Below the pieces are notes generated by a model. That model saw nothing but the letters and a program-made list of their open reading frames with translations, ran no database searches and was not told the origin of the DNA. A stretch of 64,000 bases of DNA. Source: Mesorhizobium sp. J428. GTDB taxonomy: Bacteria; Pseudomonadota; Alphaproteobacteria; Rhizobiales; Rhizobiaceae. Positions 53,190 through 61,993 of this stretch are shown here, piece after piece. Every line of letters begins with the position of its first letter. Positions within the stretch are counted from its first letter, which is position 1. A program made the translations under genes and the position numbers. The stretch lies in the NCBI RefSeq assembly GCF_024699925.1, contig NZ_JAJOMX010000001.1, positions 1,116,001-1,180,000 on the forward strand, given 5' to 3'.

Positions 53190-54058
53190 TCAGCCCTCGC
53201 GCTTGTAGCTGCCGTGACCGGGCTGGTAGGTCTTCTCATCGAGAAACTGCGACAGGCCCTTGGCGCGGCCGCGCTCCGGGTCGACGAAGGTCGTCTGGTC
53301 GGCCTTGGCGGTGAGATATTCCGCCGATTCCTCCCAGGTCATTTCGCGAACGGCTTGTAAGCCATCCGCGCCTGGCGCAGCACTGTCGGGTTCTTCGCCA
53401 GCAGGACCCTGCAGAGCTCCACCGTGCGCTGGCGCAACCGGTCGGCGGGCACCGACTCGTTGACCAGGCCGAGCTGCTCCGCGACCTTGCCGCCGAACTG
53501 CTCGCCGGTCATCACGTAGTAGAGCGCCTTGCGGTCGTTCATCAGCGTCGAGATCGCCTTGGACACGACGCCGCCGGGGATGACGCCCCAGTTTATCTCC
53601 GACAGGCCGAACACGGCATCGTCGGACGCGATCGCCAGGTCGCAGCAGATCAGCGGCGTGAAGGCGCCGCCGAAGCACCAGCCGTTGACCATGGCGATGG
53701 TGGGCTTTGAATAGTGCATCAGCGTGCGCCACTGCCAGGCGCGGGTGGAGCGGTAGGCGCGCATCCGTTCGATGTCGCTGACGCCGTCGGTGGCGCGGAA
53801 AAAGTCCTTCAGATCCATGCCGGCGGAAAACGCCTCACCCATGCCGGTGAGCACGATGACGCCGCAGCGGTCGTCGATTTCGAGCGCATCGAGGACCCTG
53901 TTCATCTCCTCCGCGAGGCCGACGCTCATCGCGTTGCGCTTTTCCGGGCGGTTGAGCTTCACCCAGGCGATGCCCTCCTCGAACTCGACGAGCACGTCCT
54001 TACCCCACGGTTCGGGGCGGGTTTTGGCGGTCTTGTCCTGGGTCATCGAGGTGCTCAC
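53190..54058 (-). pseudogene. Feruloyl-CoA hydratase/lyase-like crotonase, FerB type (frameshifted)
   Basis: A crotonase with the hydroxycinnamoyl-CoA hydratase/lyase signature: GIAWVKLNRPEKRNAMS, the oxyanion loop AFSAGMDLKDFFR, MVNGWCFGGAFTPL and FGLSEINWGVIPGG. The frame breaks near 53352-53355 after LRQARMAYK. The normal C-terminus (AVREMTWEESAEYLTAK... to GSYKREG) lies in the next frame and ends at 53190. Adding one G restores 289 residues. The GTG at 54058 overlaps the ALDH stop (GTGA); an ATG at 54046 is the alternative. It converts feruloyl- or coumaroyl-CoA to the benzaldehyde plus acetyl-CoA. Confidence 0.87.
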
Positions 54059-55500
54059 GTCTGGCTGACAAACTTGGTGGTGAGATAGGCGTCCATGCCC
54101 TCGGTGCCGCCTTCGCTGCCGTAGCCGCTCTGCTTCACGCCGCCGAATGGCGTCTCGGGCATGTTGATGAAATTGTTGTTGAGGCCGACCATACCGGCCT
54201 CCAGCGCGTCCGCCACCATCGCCGCCGTCTTCGACGAGGTCGTGAAGGCATAGGAGGCGAGGCCGAAGGGCAGACGGTTGGCCTGCTCGATCACCTCGTC
54301 GAACGAGGAGAACGGCGAAGTGATCGCCATCGGCCCGAACGGCTCCTCGTTCATCGCGGCCGCCTCGACCGGCACGTTGGCGAGAACCGTCGGCTGGAAG
54401 AAGTAGCCGCGGTTGGCGCCGCGCTCCCCGCCGGCGACAAGCGTCGCGCCATGCCCGACAGCATCCGCCACGAGCCGCTCCATCGCCGCGATGCGGCGCG
54501 GATTGGCGAGCGGGCCCATTGCGGTGGAAGGGTCGAGCCCATCTCCGACCGTGATCGCCTTTACCGCATTCGCAAAACCGTCGACGAAGCGGTCGTGCAG
54601 GCTGTCGTGCACGTAGAACCGTGTCGGCGAAACGCAGACCTGGCCGGCATTGCGATATTTCGCGGCGACCATCGAGCGCACCGCGTGATCGAGATCGGCA
54701 TCCTCGAACACGAGCACCGGCGCATGCCCGCCGAGCTCCATCGTGGCGCGCTTGACGCCGGCCTCGGCCGCCAGCTTCGCCAGATGCTGCCCGACGACGG
54801 TCGAGCCGGTGAAGGTGATCTTGCGGATCGCCGGATGCGCGATCAGCTGCTCCGACACTGCGGAGGGAACGCCGTAGACGACGTTGAGCACGCCCTTCGG
54901 CAGGCCGGCATCATCGAGCGCCTGCGCCAGCTCGAGCACAGAAGCGGGAGTCTCCTCGGAGGGCTTGATCACCATCGTGCAGCCCACCGCCAGCGCCGCC
55001 GAGATCTTGCGCGCGGGGATCACGATCGGGATGTTCCAGGGCGTGAAGGCGGCGACCGGGCCGACCGGCTCTTTGGTCACCAGCCAGCGGGCGCCGGGCA
55101 TGCGCGACGGCACGATGCGGCCATAGGTGCGCCGGCCCTCGTCGGCCGTCCAGTCGAAGATGTCGGCGGCGGCGAGCACCTCCTGCCGCGCCTCCAGCAT
55201 CGGCTTGCCCTGCTCCAGCACGACCCGCGTGGCGATGTGCTCGACACGCTCGCGCAGCAGGTCCGCCGCCTTGCGGACAATTTTCGCACGATCGTAGGCT
55301 GGAAGGACCTTCCACGACTTGAACGTCCGTCCGGCAGCCAAGGCCGCCGCGTCGACGTCGTCGCCGCTGGCATGCGGCAGGGAAGCGATGGCGTCCCCGG
55401 TCGCCGGATTGATCACGTCCTCGGTGACGCGGTCGCCGGCATCGAGCCATTGTCCGTCGACAAAGAGCTGAAGCGTTCCGTACCGGGCATCCTGGGCCAT
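54055..55500 (-). CDS. Aldehyde dehydrogenase (vanillin/aromatic aldehyde or semialdehyde type)
   Basis: A 481-residue NAD(P)-dependent aldehyde dehydrogenase. Visible are FTPWNIPIVIPARKISAAL, the catalytic glutamate in MELGGHAPV, the catalytic cysteine in RNAGQVCVSPTRFYV, and NNNFINMPETPFGGVKQSGYG near the end. General homology is to succinate-semialdehyde and vanillin dehydrogenases. Its place between a feruloyl-CoA lyase and a CoA ligase makes oxidation of the released aromatic aldehyde the most likely role. Confidence 0.9.
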   Translation of the reverse strand: MAQDARYGTLQLFVDGQWLDAGDRVTEDVINPATGDAIASLPHASGDDVDAAALAAGRTFKSWKVLPAYDRAKIVRKAADLLRERVEHIATRVVLEQGKPMLEARQEVLAAADIFDWTADEGRRTYGRIVPSRMPGARWLVTKEPVGPVAAFTPWNIPIVIPARKISAALAVGCTMVIKPSEETPASVLELAQALDDAGLPKGVLNVVYGVPSAVSEQLIAHPAIRKITFTGSTVVGQHLAKLAAEAGVKRATMELGGHAPVLVFEDADLDHAVRSMVAAKYRNAGQVCVSPTRFYVHDSLHDRFVDGFANAVKAITVGDGLDPSTAMGPLANPRRIAAMERLVADAVGHGATLVAGGERGANRGYFFQPTVLANVPVEAAAMNEEPFGPMAITSPFSSFDEVIEQANRLPFGLASYAFTTSSKTAAMVADALEAGMVGLNNNFINMPETPFGGVKQSGYGSEGGTEGMDAYLTTKFVSQT

Positions 55501-55530
55501 GATCCCTCCCGTGCGGCAAAAGTCGCCGCG

Positions 55531-57663
55531 TCAGTCCTTCACGAACAGCGCATCGAGCGCGACTGCGCCCTCGGCGCCGACCATCAGCGGATTGATGTCG
55601 ACCTCAGCGATCGACGGGTCCGCCAGCATCAGCCGGCCGAGCTTCACCACGACGTCCGCAATCGCGCCGACGTCTCGCGCCGGCTGCCCGCGGAACGGCC
55701 CCAGCAGCGACGCCGCCTTGAGCTTGCCGAGTTCGGCGATGACGCGCTCACGGGTCGTCGTCGCCGGCAGCAGCCGGGCATCCTTCAGCGCCTCGATCCA
55801 GACGCCGCCGAGGCCGACCAGCACGACCGGCCCCCATTGCGCGTCGCGGCGGGCGCCGACCACCATCTCGAGGCCGGGCTTCGCCATCTCCTCGACCAGC
55901 ACGCCGTCCAGCACGAGGCCGGGTCTGGCCGCCGAGACGCTGCCGTGCAGCCGGTCCCACGCCGCGCGAAGTGCTGCCTCGTCGGCGATGTTGACGATGA
56001 CGCCACCGACGTCGCTCTTATGTGCGAGCGCGACAGCCTGCGCCTTGATGACGACGGGATAGCCGATGCGTGCGGCGGCGGCGATGGCTTCCTCGATGCT
56101 CGTCGCCATCTCGCCGCGCGGCACGGCGATGCCGAGATCGGCCAGCACGCGCTTGCCGGCATATTCTGGAACGACTCCGGAACCTGCGACCCTCGTCCGC
56201 ACAGGCGGGACCGTTTTCTGCTCGCTGACCGCGGCCCGCGCGTCGGCATATGCCGAGACCGCCGCCATCGCGCGCAGCGCTCGTTCCGGCGAACGGAAGA
56301 AGGGAATGCCGCTCGCGCGCACATCCGCCATGAAGCGCTCGTCGAGCGGATAGTCGTCGCCGACGATGTTGAGGATCACCGGCTTCGTCGCCGAGGCATA
56401 GACCGGGATGATCGCGTCGGACTTGGCGATCTGCATCTTCGGCGAGCCGCCGGCATAGGACAGGAGCGCCATGCCGACGTCCGGCTGCTTCAGCAGCACC
56501 GCGGCCGAGGTGCCGTAGATGGCGGGATTGGCGAAGCCGACCGTGCCGATGTCGAACGGGTTGTCGACGTGGACATAGGGCGGCACCAGCGTCTGCATCT
56601 CCGCCTCGATCTCGGGCGACAGGGTCGCCAGTTCGAGCCCGATGCGCTCGCAGAAGTCGAAGCAGAGGCCGCGGATGGCACCGGAATTCGTCACCACGCC
56701 GGCCTTGCCCGGCTTCGGCGTCGGGAAGCGCGACAGGATGGCGAGCACGTCGAACAGCTCGTCCGTCGTGTCCACCAGCGCGATGGCCTCGTTGCGCAGG
56801 ATGGTCTCCATCACCGCATGGTCGCCGGCGAGCGCGCCGGTGTGCGACTGGGCGGCGGCCCGGCCGCGGGCGCTGGAGCCGGGATGCAGCAGGACGATCG
56901 GGATGCCCTTCTCGCGCGCCCGCCGGGCCGCTGCGAGGAACAGGCCCGGATTGCGGATCTGCTCGACATAGACGCCGATCGCGGTGTTCTGGGGATCGCG
57001 GATCATCACGTCGATGAAGCGCTCCGCGCCCAGCGTCGCCTCGTTGCCGGTGGCGATGACGAGCGAGGTCTCAATGCCGCGCGCGTGCATGGCGAAGCGG
57101 ATGTTGGCGGCCGTCGCGCCGCTCTGCGCCACCACGGCGACGCGGCGTCCCGCGGCCGCAGGCTGCCGGACGTCGACCGGCTCGAAGGTGAGCGGGATGC
57201 CGGCGGAATAGTTCGTGTAGCCCATGCAGTTCGGGCCGAGCAGCGCGATGCCGTTGTCGGTGCACAGCCGCGCCAGCTCGTCCTGCTGCAGCCGGCCCTC
57301 GTCTCCCGCCTCCGCGAAGCCGGACGCGAACACGATCACCGCGCCGATGCCGCGCTCCGCGCAGGCGCGCACCGAGTCGAGGATCGCGCCCTGCGGCACG
57401 ATCAGCACCGCGACGTCGATGCCCTTCGGCAGGTCGCCGATCGCTTTGACGCAGGGCCGGCCGCGGATCTCGTCCTTCGAGCGGCTAACGAGGTGGATCC
57501 GGCCGGAATAGCCGAAGGCCTCGAGATTGGCGAGAACGCCGCCGCCGATCGAGGTCGGTTCCGGCTGCGCGCCGACGATCGCGACCGAGCGCGGCGTCAG
57601 CAGCCGGTCGAGGTCGATCGCCGCGTCGGACGAGACCGGCCGCGCGGCCTCAGCCACGATCAT
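55531..57663 (-). CDS. NDP-forming acyl-CoA synthetase, FerA-like (feruloyl-CoA synthetase)
   Basis: A 710-residue ADP-forming acyl-CoA synthetase with fused subunits. A CoA-binding domain (LLTPRSVAIVGAQPEPTSIG) leads a succinyl-CoA-ligase-like core with the phosphohistidine at about His274 in AAQSHTGALAGDHAV, then an ATP-grasp domain from about residue 500 (AVPRGEMATSIEEAIAAA, GYPVVIKAQAVALAHKSDVG, and EVDINPLMV). Sphingomonad FerA, a feruloyl-CoA synthetase, has this architecture rather than the AMP-forming one. Flanking FerB-like lyases support hydroxycinnamate activation. The ATG lies 14 bp inside the end of the second FerB gene. Confidence 0.88.
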   Translation of the reverse strand: MIVAEAARPVSSDAAIDLDRLLTPRSVAIVGAQPEPTSIGGGVLANLEAFGYSGRIHLVSRSKDEIRGRPCVKAIGDLPKGIDVAVLIVPQGAILDSVRACAERGIGAVIVFASGFAEAGDEGRLQQDELARLCTDNGIALLGPNCMGYTNYSAGIPLTFEPVDVRQPAAAGRRVAVVAQSGATAANIRFAMHARGIETSLVIATGNEATLGAERFIDVMIRDPQNTAIGVYVEQIRNPGLFLAAARRAREKGIPIVLLHPGSSARGRAAAQSHTGALAGDHAVMETILRNEAIALVDTTDELFDVLAILSRFPTPKPGKAGVVTNSGAIRGLCFDFCERIGLELATLSPEIEAEMQTLVPPYVHVDNPFDIGTVGFANPAIYGTSAAVLLKQPDVGMALLSYAGGSPKMQIAKSDAIIPVYASATKPVILNIVGDDYPLDERFMADVRASGIPFFRSPERALRAMAAVSAYADARAAVSEQKTVPPVRTRVAGSGVVPEYAGKRVLADLGIAVPRGEMATSIEEAIAAAARIGYPVVIKAQAVALAHKSDVGGVIVNIADEAALRAAWDRLHGSVSAARPGLVLDGVLVEEMAKPGLEMVVGARRDAQWGPVVLVGLGGVWIEALKDARLLPATTTRERVIAELGKLKAASLLGPFRGQPARDVGAIADVVVKLGRLMLADPSIAEVDINPLMVGAEGAVALDALFVKD

Positions 57664-58513
57664 AGGTTTCGAGCCCGGGCTTGAACGACTTGTCGTCGAG
57701 GAATTGCTTCATCCCCGTGTTGCGGCCGTTCTCGGGATCGCGGAACTCGGTCTGGTCCGACTTCGCCATCAGATAGTCGCCGGCCTGATCCCAGGTCAGA
57801 TCCTTGACGAAACGCGCCGCCGTCTTGGCCTGGCGCAGCACGTAGGGGTTCTTGTCCATCAGCGTCCTGGCCAGTTCGCGCGTCTTGTCCTTCAGTTCGG
57901 TCGCCGGAACCGCCTTATTCACGAGCTTCATGTCGGCCGCCTGGCGGCCGGTGAAGGTCTCTCCGGTCATGATGTAATACATCGCGTCGCGAAAGCTCAT
58001 CACCTCGACCACCGCCTTGGTGACGATGCCCGCCGGGATGATGCCCCAGTTGATCTCGGACAGGCCGAACACGGCGTCCTCGGAGGCAACGGCGAGGTCC
58101 GAGCCGATCAGGAACTGGAACGCGCCGCCGAAGCACCAGCCGTTGACCATCGAAATCGTCGGCTTCGGATACTGCATCATGCGGCGCCACTGCCACGCGG
58201 CATTGGCGCGGAACAGGCGCTCGCGCTCGATCGGCGGCACCTTGTCGGTGGCACGGAAATACTCCTTCAGGTCCATGCCGGCCGAGAAGGATTCGCCCGC
58301 GCCGGTCACCACCATCACCTTGCAGCGGTCGTCGGCTTCCAGCGCGTCCATGATCGCGTTCATCTCCCAGACGATGCCGGGATTGATCGCGTTGCGCCGC
58401 GCCGGGCGGTTGAGCGTCACCCACGCGATGCCGTCTTCGAACTCGACGGTGACGTTCTCGCCCCATGCCCCATTCTGTTTCGGGGCACTGGAAGCGGCTT
58501 CGGCGGTTTGCAT
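57650..58513 (-). CDS. Feruloyl-CoA hydratase/lyase-like crotonase, FerB2 type
   Basis: A 287-residue intact paralogue of the frameshifted gene at 53190. Visible are GIAWVTLNRPARRNAINPG, the oxyanion region SFSAGMDLKEYFR, MVNGWCFGGAFQFLIGSD, FGLSEINWGIIPAG and the C-terminal DQTEFRDPENGRNTGMKQFLDDKSFKP-type end. It follows the family of p-hydroxycinnamoyl-CoA hydratase/lyases closely. Because the other copy is frameshifted in this sequence, this one may carry the activity. ATG at 58513 with a GGAG site. Confidence 0.9.
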   Translation of the reverse strand: MQTAEAASSAPKQNGAWGENVTVEFEDGIAWVTLNRPARRNAINPGIVWEMNAIMDALEADDRCKVMVVTGAGESFSAGMDLKEYFRATDKVPPIERERLFRANAAWQWRRMMQYPKPTISMVNGWCFGGAFQFLIGSDLAVASEDAVFGLSEINWGIIPAGIVTKAVVEVMSFRDAMYYIMTGETFTGRQAADMKLVNKAVPATELKDKTRELARTLMDKNPYVLRQAKTAARFVKDLTWDQAGDYLMAKSDQTEFRDPENGRNTGMKQFLDDKSFKPGLETYDRG

Positions 58514-58581
58514 GGGACAACTCCGTGACTGTCGCGGCTGGATATCAGGTAGCCATATATTCGTCAACCTGACATGCCCGC

Positions 58582-59313
58582 TCAGCCCCGTCCCAGAAAC
58601 GGCATTCCGACCGGCAGCATCGTCGTCTCGAACAGGTTCACGTCGTCCGGCAGCGTCGCCATGATCAGTGCCACGCGAGCGACATCGGCCGGGTTCATCG
58701 AGTTCGGCCGCGGCCGGTCGGTGACGCCCGGCACCAGCATGCTCTGGGTCGAGCCAGGATGCAGCATCGACACGGCGATCCCGTGCTCGCGGCCGTCGAG
58801 CGCAAGGGAACGCGTCAGCCCTTCCAGCGCGAACTTGGAAGCGGTGTAACCGGCCGTGTGCTGCCGGGGCACCTTGGCCGAGATGCTGCCGATGTTGATG
58901 ATTCTACCCTTGCGCCGCGGGATCATGCTCCGCAGCGCAGCGCGGCTGCACAGGAAGACCGACGTGATGTTGATCCGCAGGATCTCGTCCCACCGCGCCA
59001 GCGTCATGTCGACCGTCGGCGTATGGTCGGCAATGCCGGCATTGTTCACCAGGATATCCGGATCGCCATAGGCCTCGCGGCAGCGGGAAAACAGCGCCTC
59101 GACCTGCGCCTCGTCGGTCACGTCGCAGGAAACGGCGAGCGCTGAACCGCCGGCCCGGGTTATCTCGCGCACAAGCTCATCCAGCTTCGCCGCGGTCCGC
59201 GCCGCCACTACCGTCTTCGCACCCGCCGCGGCATAGGCCTTCGCAATTTCCCAGCCGATGCCGGAGCTCGCTCCGGTGACGATCGCGACCTTGCCCGTGA
59301 GATCCGTTGCCAT
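58582..59313 (-). CDS. Short-chain dehydrogenase/reductase
   Basis: A 243-residue classical SDR with VTGASSGIGWEIAKAYA, NNAGIADHTP, the catalytic serine in NIGSISAKVP, YTASKFALEG and HPGSTQSML. It probably belongs to the hydroxycinnamate operon and is read right after the LuxR gene with 8 bp between. It could oxidise a beta-hydroxyacyl intermediate or reduce an aldehyde; the sequence does not decide. Confidence 0.88.
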   Translation of the reverse strand: MATDLTGKVAIVTGASSGIGWEIAKAYAAAGAKTVVAARTAAKLDELVREITRAGGSALAVSCDVTDEAQVEALFSRCREAYGDPDILVNNAGIADHTPTVDMTLARWDEILRINITSVFLCSRAALRSMIPRRKGRIINIGSISAKVPRQHTAGYTASKFALEGLTRSLALDGREHGIAVSMLHPGSTQSMLVPGVTDRPRPNSMNPADVARVALIMATLPDDVNLFETTMLPVGMPFLGRG

Positions 59314-59321
59314 GCTGTCCG

Positions 59322-60101
59322 TCAGTGCCTTTGGTCCAGTGACTGGAGGAAATCGGCCAGCCCGCGCCTGTCGCTCACGCAGAGCTTGCGGTAGGCGCGT
59401 CGTCGGTAGGTGATCACGCTGCTCAGCGCGATACCGGTGGCCGCCGAGATGTCCCGCTGCGTCCTGCCGAGAAACAGCGACGCCGCGACCGCGGCCTCCC
59501 GCTCGCTCAGCGCGTGGCCGCAGTCGAGAAGCCGCCGCGCGATCTCGTGCAGGGGTGCCGGTTGGCCCTCCGCCGGGCGCTGCGCCGTCTCCAGGTGCTT
59601 GGCCAGCAGCGCCATGACGAGCGGCGCGGCGCCCTCCAGCGCCTCCACCTCGGCGGCGCCGGAATGACCGCTCGCGCGTGTCCGGTAGGCGCTGGCGAAC
59701 AGCGGACGCGCGCCACCGGCATAGAGCGTCAGCCGTTCGACGATGCCGCCGCGCTCGTAGCAGGTACGCCGGTAGTCGGGGTCGGTGATGCCGTTCCAGG
59801 CCTGGCGGACGATCTGCACCGATCCGGCCGCCTGCGCCAACGCGCGCTGCGTGGCCCGGTCGCGCTGCCAGTAGTTTCGGGCATAGGCGAGCGACGCGCT
59901 TTCCGCGAAGTCAGGGATGTCGGGATGCCGCCCCGCCGAGAACAGGTAGCGCGGCGCGCCGTCCCCGACGAGTTCGAAGGCCGAACAAAGGTCCGCACCG
60001 GCCAGCCCCCGCAGCACGGCCAGGAACCGCTCCGGAAACTCCACCGCGCCGAGGGCTGCGACCGCCGCCGCCAGCGCGTCGTTAAGGGTTTGCGCGCTCA
60101 T
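59322..60101 (-). CDS. LuxR-type helix-turn-helix regulator
   Basis: About 259 residues. A poorly conserved N-terminal sensor-like region precedes a C-terminal LuxR/GerE helix-turn-helix (ALSEREAAVAASLFLGRTQR, then DISAATGIALSSVITYRRRA). The ATG at 60101 has GGGAGG eight bases upstream. It is the first gene of the SDR/Fer run and is divergent from the VOC gene, so it is the probable activator of hydroxycinnamate catabolism. MarR-type repressors are more common for this pathway. The effector is unknown. Confidence 0.85.
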   Translation of the reverse strand: MSAQTLNDALAAAVAALGAVEFPERFLAVLRGLAGADLCSAFELVGDGAPRYLFSAGRHPDIPDFAESASLAYARNYWQRDRATQRALAQAAGSVQIVRQAWNGITDPDYRRTCYERGGIVERLTLYAGGARPLFASAYRTRASGHSGAAEVEALEGAAPLVMALLAKHLETAQRPAEGQPAPLHEIARRLLDCGHALSEREAAVAASLFLGRTQRDISAATGIALSSVITYRRRAYRKLCVSDRRGLADFLQSLDQRH

Positions 60102-60211
60102 CGCAACTGCCTCCCGCTGACGTGTCCTCCCGCCGGGGGGATAGACCGCATCGCCCGACAGGCTAGCTTCGGGAACCGTCGCGCAGACGACGACCCAACG
60201 GAGGACCTGCC

Positions 60212-60748
60212 ATGACACCCGCCCCCAAGGTGAAGGGACTTTACCACTATTCCTTTCCGTGCCGCGACGGCGAGGAGACGCGGAAATTCTACGAGGATCT
60301 GCTCGGCCTGCCGCTGGTCAACTGCATGACCGCCGACAAGGTGCCGAGCACCGGCGAGGAAAAGCCCTACGCGCACTTCTTCTTCGAGATGGGCGACGGC
60401 TCCTACATGGCCTTCTTCGATCTTGGCGAGAACGAGATGCCGCTGCCTTCGCCCAACACGCCGGCCTGGGTGATGCACTTCGCCATGGAGGTGGAGTCGG
60501 TCGAGAAGGTGATGCAGATGAAGGAGCGCCTGCAGCAGGCGGGCGTGAAGACGACCGACGTGGTCGACCACGACTTCATCAACTCGATCTACTTCTTCGA
60601 CCCGAACGGCCTGCGCCTCGAGATCACGGCGCGAACCGAAGAGCCGGGCTATCTCGAGAAGGCTGCGCGCGAAGCGCACGCCCAGATGGCCGCGTGGACC
60701 GAGAAGAAGGCGAAGATGATCGCCGCCAAGAAAGGCAAGGCCGCCTGA
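60212..60748 (+). CDS. VOC/glyoxalase family protein
   Basis: A 178-residue vicinal-oxygen-chelate protein. Ligand candidates are His12 in LYHYSFP, the histidine in WVMHFAMEV, and the glutamate in LRLEITART, arranged as in extradiol-dioxygenase or glyoxalase modules. A lysine-rich C-terminal tail (TEKKAKMIAAKKGKAA) is unusual and may be a flexible extension. It is divergent from the LuxR gene with a CGGAGG ribosome site. Substrate unknown; an aromatic-pathway role is likely from context. Confidence 0.83.
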   Translation: MTPAPKVKGLYHYSFPCRDGEETRKFYEDLLGLPLVNCMTADKVPSTGEEKPYAHFFFEMGDGSYMAFFDLGENEMPLPSPNTPAWVMHFAMEVESVEKVMQMKERLQQAGVKTTDVVDHDFINSIYFFDPNGLRLEITARTEEPGYLEKAAREAHAQMAAWTEKKAKMIAAKKGKAA

Positions 60749-60768
60749 CATTTCGTATCCTCCCAAAC

Positions 60769-60800
60769 GCCGCAGGCGCCTCGGGCGCCTGCGGCCTTTT
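60769..60800 (+). terminator. Rho-independent terminator after the VOC gene
   Basis: A perfect 12-bp stem, GCCGCAGGCGCC / GGCGCCTGCGGC, with a TCG loop is followed by CTTTT. It lies 20 bp after the VOC stop and ends exactly at the stop of the convergent hydrolase gene. Confidence 0.9.
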
Positions 60801-61993
60801 CATGCCTCCAGAAGACCGTGCCGCCCGCTCCAGTCGGTCAGTGTGTCGAGACACAGCTTCAGTTGCTCGGGCTGGCCAAGATAGTAGTGCGTCGCGTGCG
60901 GGATCCGTAGGTATTCCTTGTCGGGCGTCGCCAGCGCCGCAGCGATCGTCGGGTTGTGCGTAGCCGGCACCGCCTCGTCGGCATTGTTCTCGATCTGTAG
61001 CACCGGCGTGCGGCGGATCAGCCGCGCGTTCATCGGCCCCTTCGCGTTCGATAGATCGTAGCTCCACTGGCTGAGCCATGAGCGCAGCGTCGTGTAGCGC
61101 GCCAGCCCCACCGGTCCGACATTCACGGTACGCGGGTCGCCCATGTAGCTCCAACCGGGTTTGCGGTCGTTCGGGTCGATCGAAGGGTCGAACCAGCGCA
61201 CGTCGCACATCGTGCGGTGAACGACAAAGGCGCGCTCCTGCTCGGGTCCGCCGCGCGTCCTGAGCCGGTCCAGTGTCGCCAGGCACCAGTCCGTGATCCT
61301 GCGGTTGCGCACGACCTGCGCGGCGCGGAATCGTGCGACGAACTCCGGCGTGTAGGGCGGCTGGTGTGGACAGTCCGGCGCATAGATGTCGAACTCGGGA
61401 TCGCGCCTGTCGGGGTCGAGCTCGTCGATCACCGATGGGTCGAGCCACTCAGTCAGCGTCTCCGCCCGCGACAGATGCGCGGCGATGAAGATCACCGCGT
61501 CGGCGGGCGTCAGCCCCGCCTCGACCAGATTGACCTCGTCGCCGGCCGGCGTATGCGTGACGGTCGGGTTTTCCGCCTGCGCCTGGTAAAACAGCGACAG
61601 CGAGCCGCCGCCCGACCAGCCAACGAGGACGACCTTGGCATAGCCCAGCTCGTTACGCGCGTAGTCCAGCCAACGGCCGAGATCGATCGCCACCTTCTCC
61701 ATAATCAGCGCACTGTCGTTCTTCGGATAGCGGCTTGCCGCACAGAGCACGTGCAGGCCGCGGTCAGCGAGCGCGGTCGGCATCGGCAGCAAGTGCAACG
61801 TCGAGGTCGGATGCATGAACACATAGACCGTCGAGGAAGGCTGTGCCGGGCGCAGCAGCTGGCCCTCGAGGTTAATCCGGCCGGAATTGCCCGCAAAGCC
61901 ATAGGTCTCAGTGAAGCGTGCCGTCTCCGGAAAGGAGATGATCAGCGGCACTCGCGCCCAGGCTTGGTCGGTCGCGGTCATGCGCTCGTTCAT
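60800..61993 (-). CDS. Alpha/beta hydrolase family protein
   Basis: A 397-residue alpha/beta hydrolase. The nucleophile elbow is VVLVGWSGGGSLSLFYQA, a probable acid is in IENNADEAVPATHNP, and the catalytic histidine is in IPHATHYYLGQPEQL. A long insert between the strand after the nucleophile and the acid (about residues 150-290) forms a lid. The start at 61993 overlaps the upstream dienelactone hydrolase stop (ATGA), so both hydrolases act in one pathway. No specific substrate can be named. Confidence 0.82.
   Translation of the reverse strand: MNERMTATDQAWARVPLIISFPETARFTETYGFAGNSGRINLEGQLLRPAQPSSTVYVFMHPTSTLHLLPMPTALADRGLHVLCAASRYPKNDSALIMEKVAIDLGRWLDYARNELGYAKVVLVGWSGGGSLSLFYQAQAENPTVTHTPAGDEVNLVEAGLTPADAVIFIAAHLSRAETLTEWLDPSVIDELDPDRRDPEFDIYAPDCPHQPPYTPEFVARFRAAQVVRNRRITDWCLATLDRLRTRGGPEQERAFVVHRTMCDVRWFDPSIDPNDRKPGWSYMGDPRTVNVGPVGLARYTTLRSWLSQWSYDLSNAKGPMNARLIRRTPVLQIENNADEAVPATHNPTIAAALATPDKEYLRIPHATHYYLGQPEQLKLCLDTLTDWSGRHGLLEA

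Noticed and set aside
11936..53355. Programmed frameshifting in the transporter and crotonase genes
   Set aside because: No conserved slippery heptamer with a stimulatory structure is seen, the sites differ in sequence and direction, and relatives of these families do not use recoding. Only the IS3 orfA/orfB overlap is a credible programmed -1 site.
54451..57684. A plus-strand open frame of more than 1,000 codons
   Set aside because: It is antisense to the aldehyde dehydrogenase and FerA genes, is rich in Arg/His/Asp as expected for a shadow frame in G+C-rich DNA, and contains no recognisable domain.
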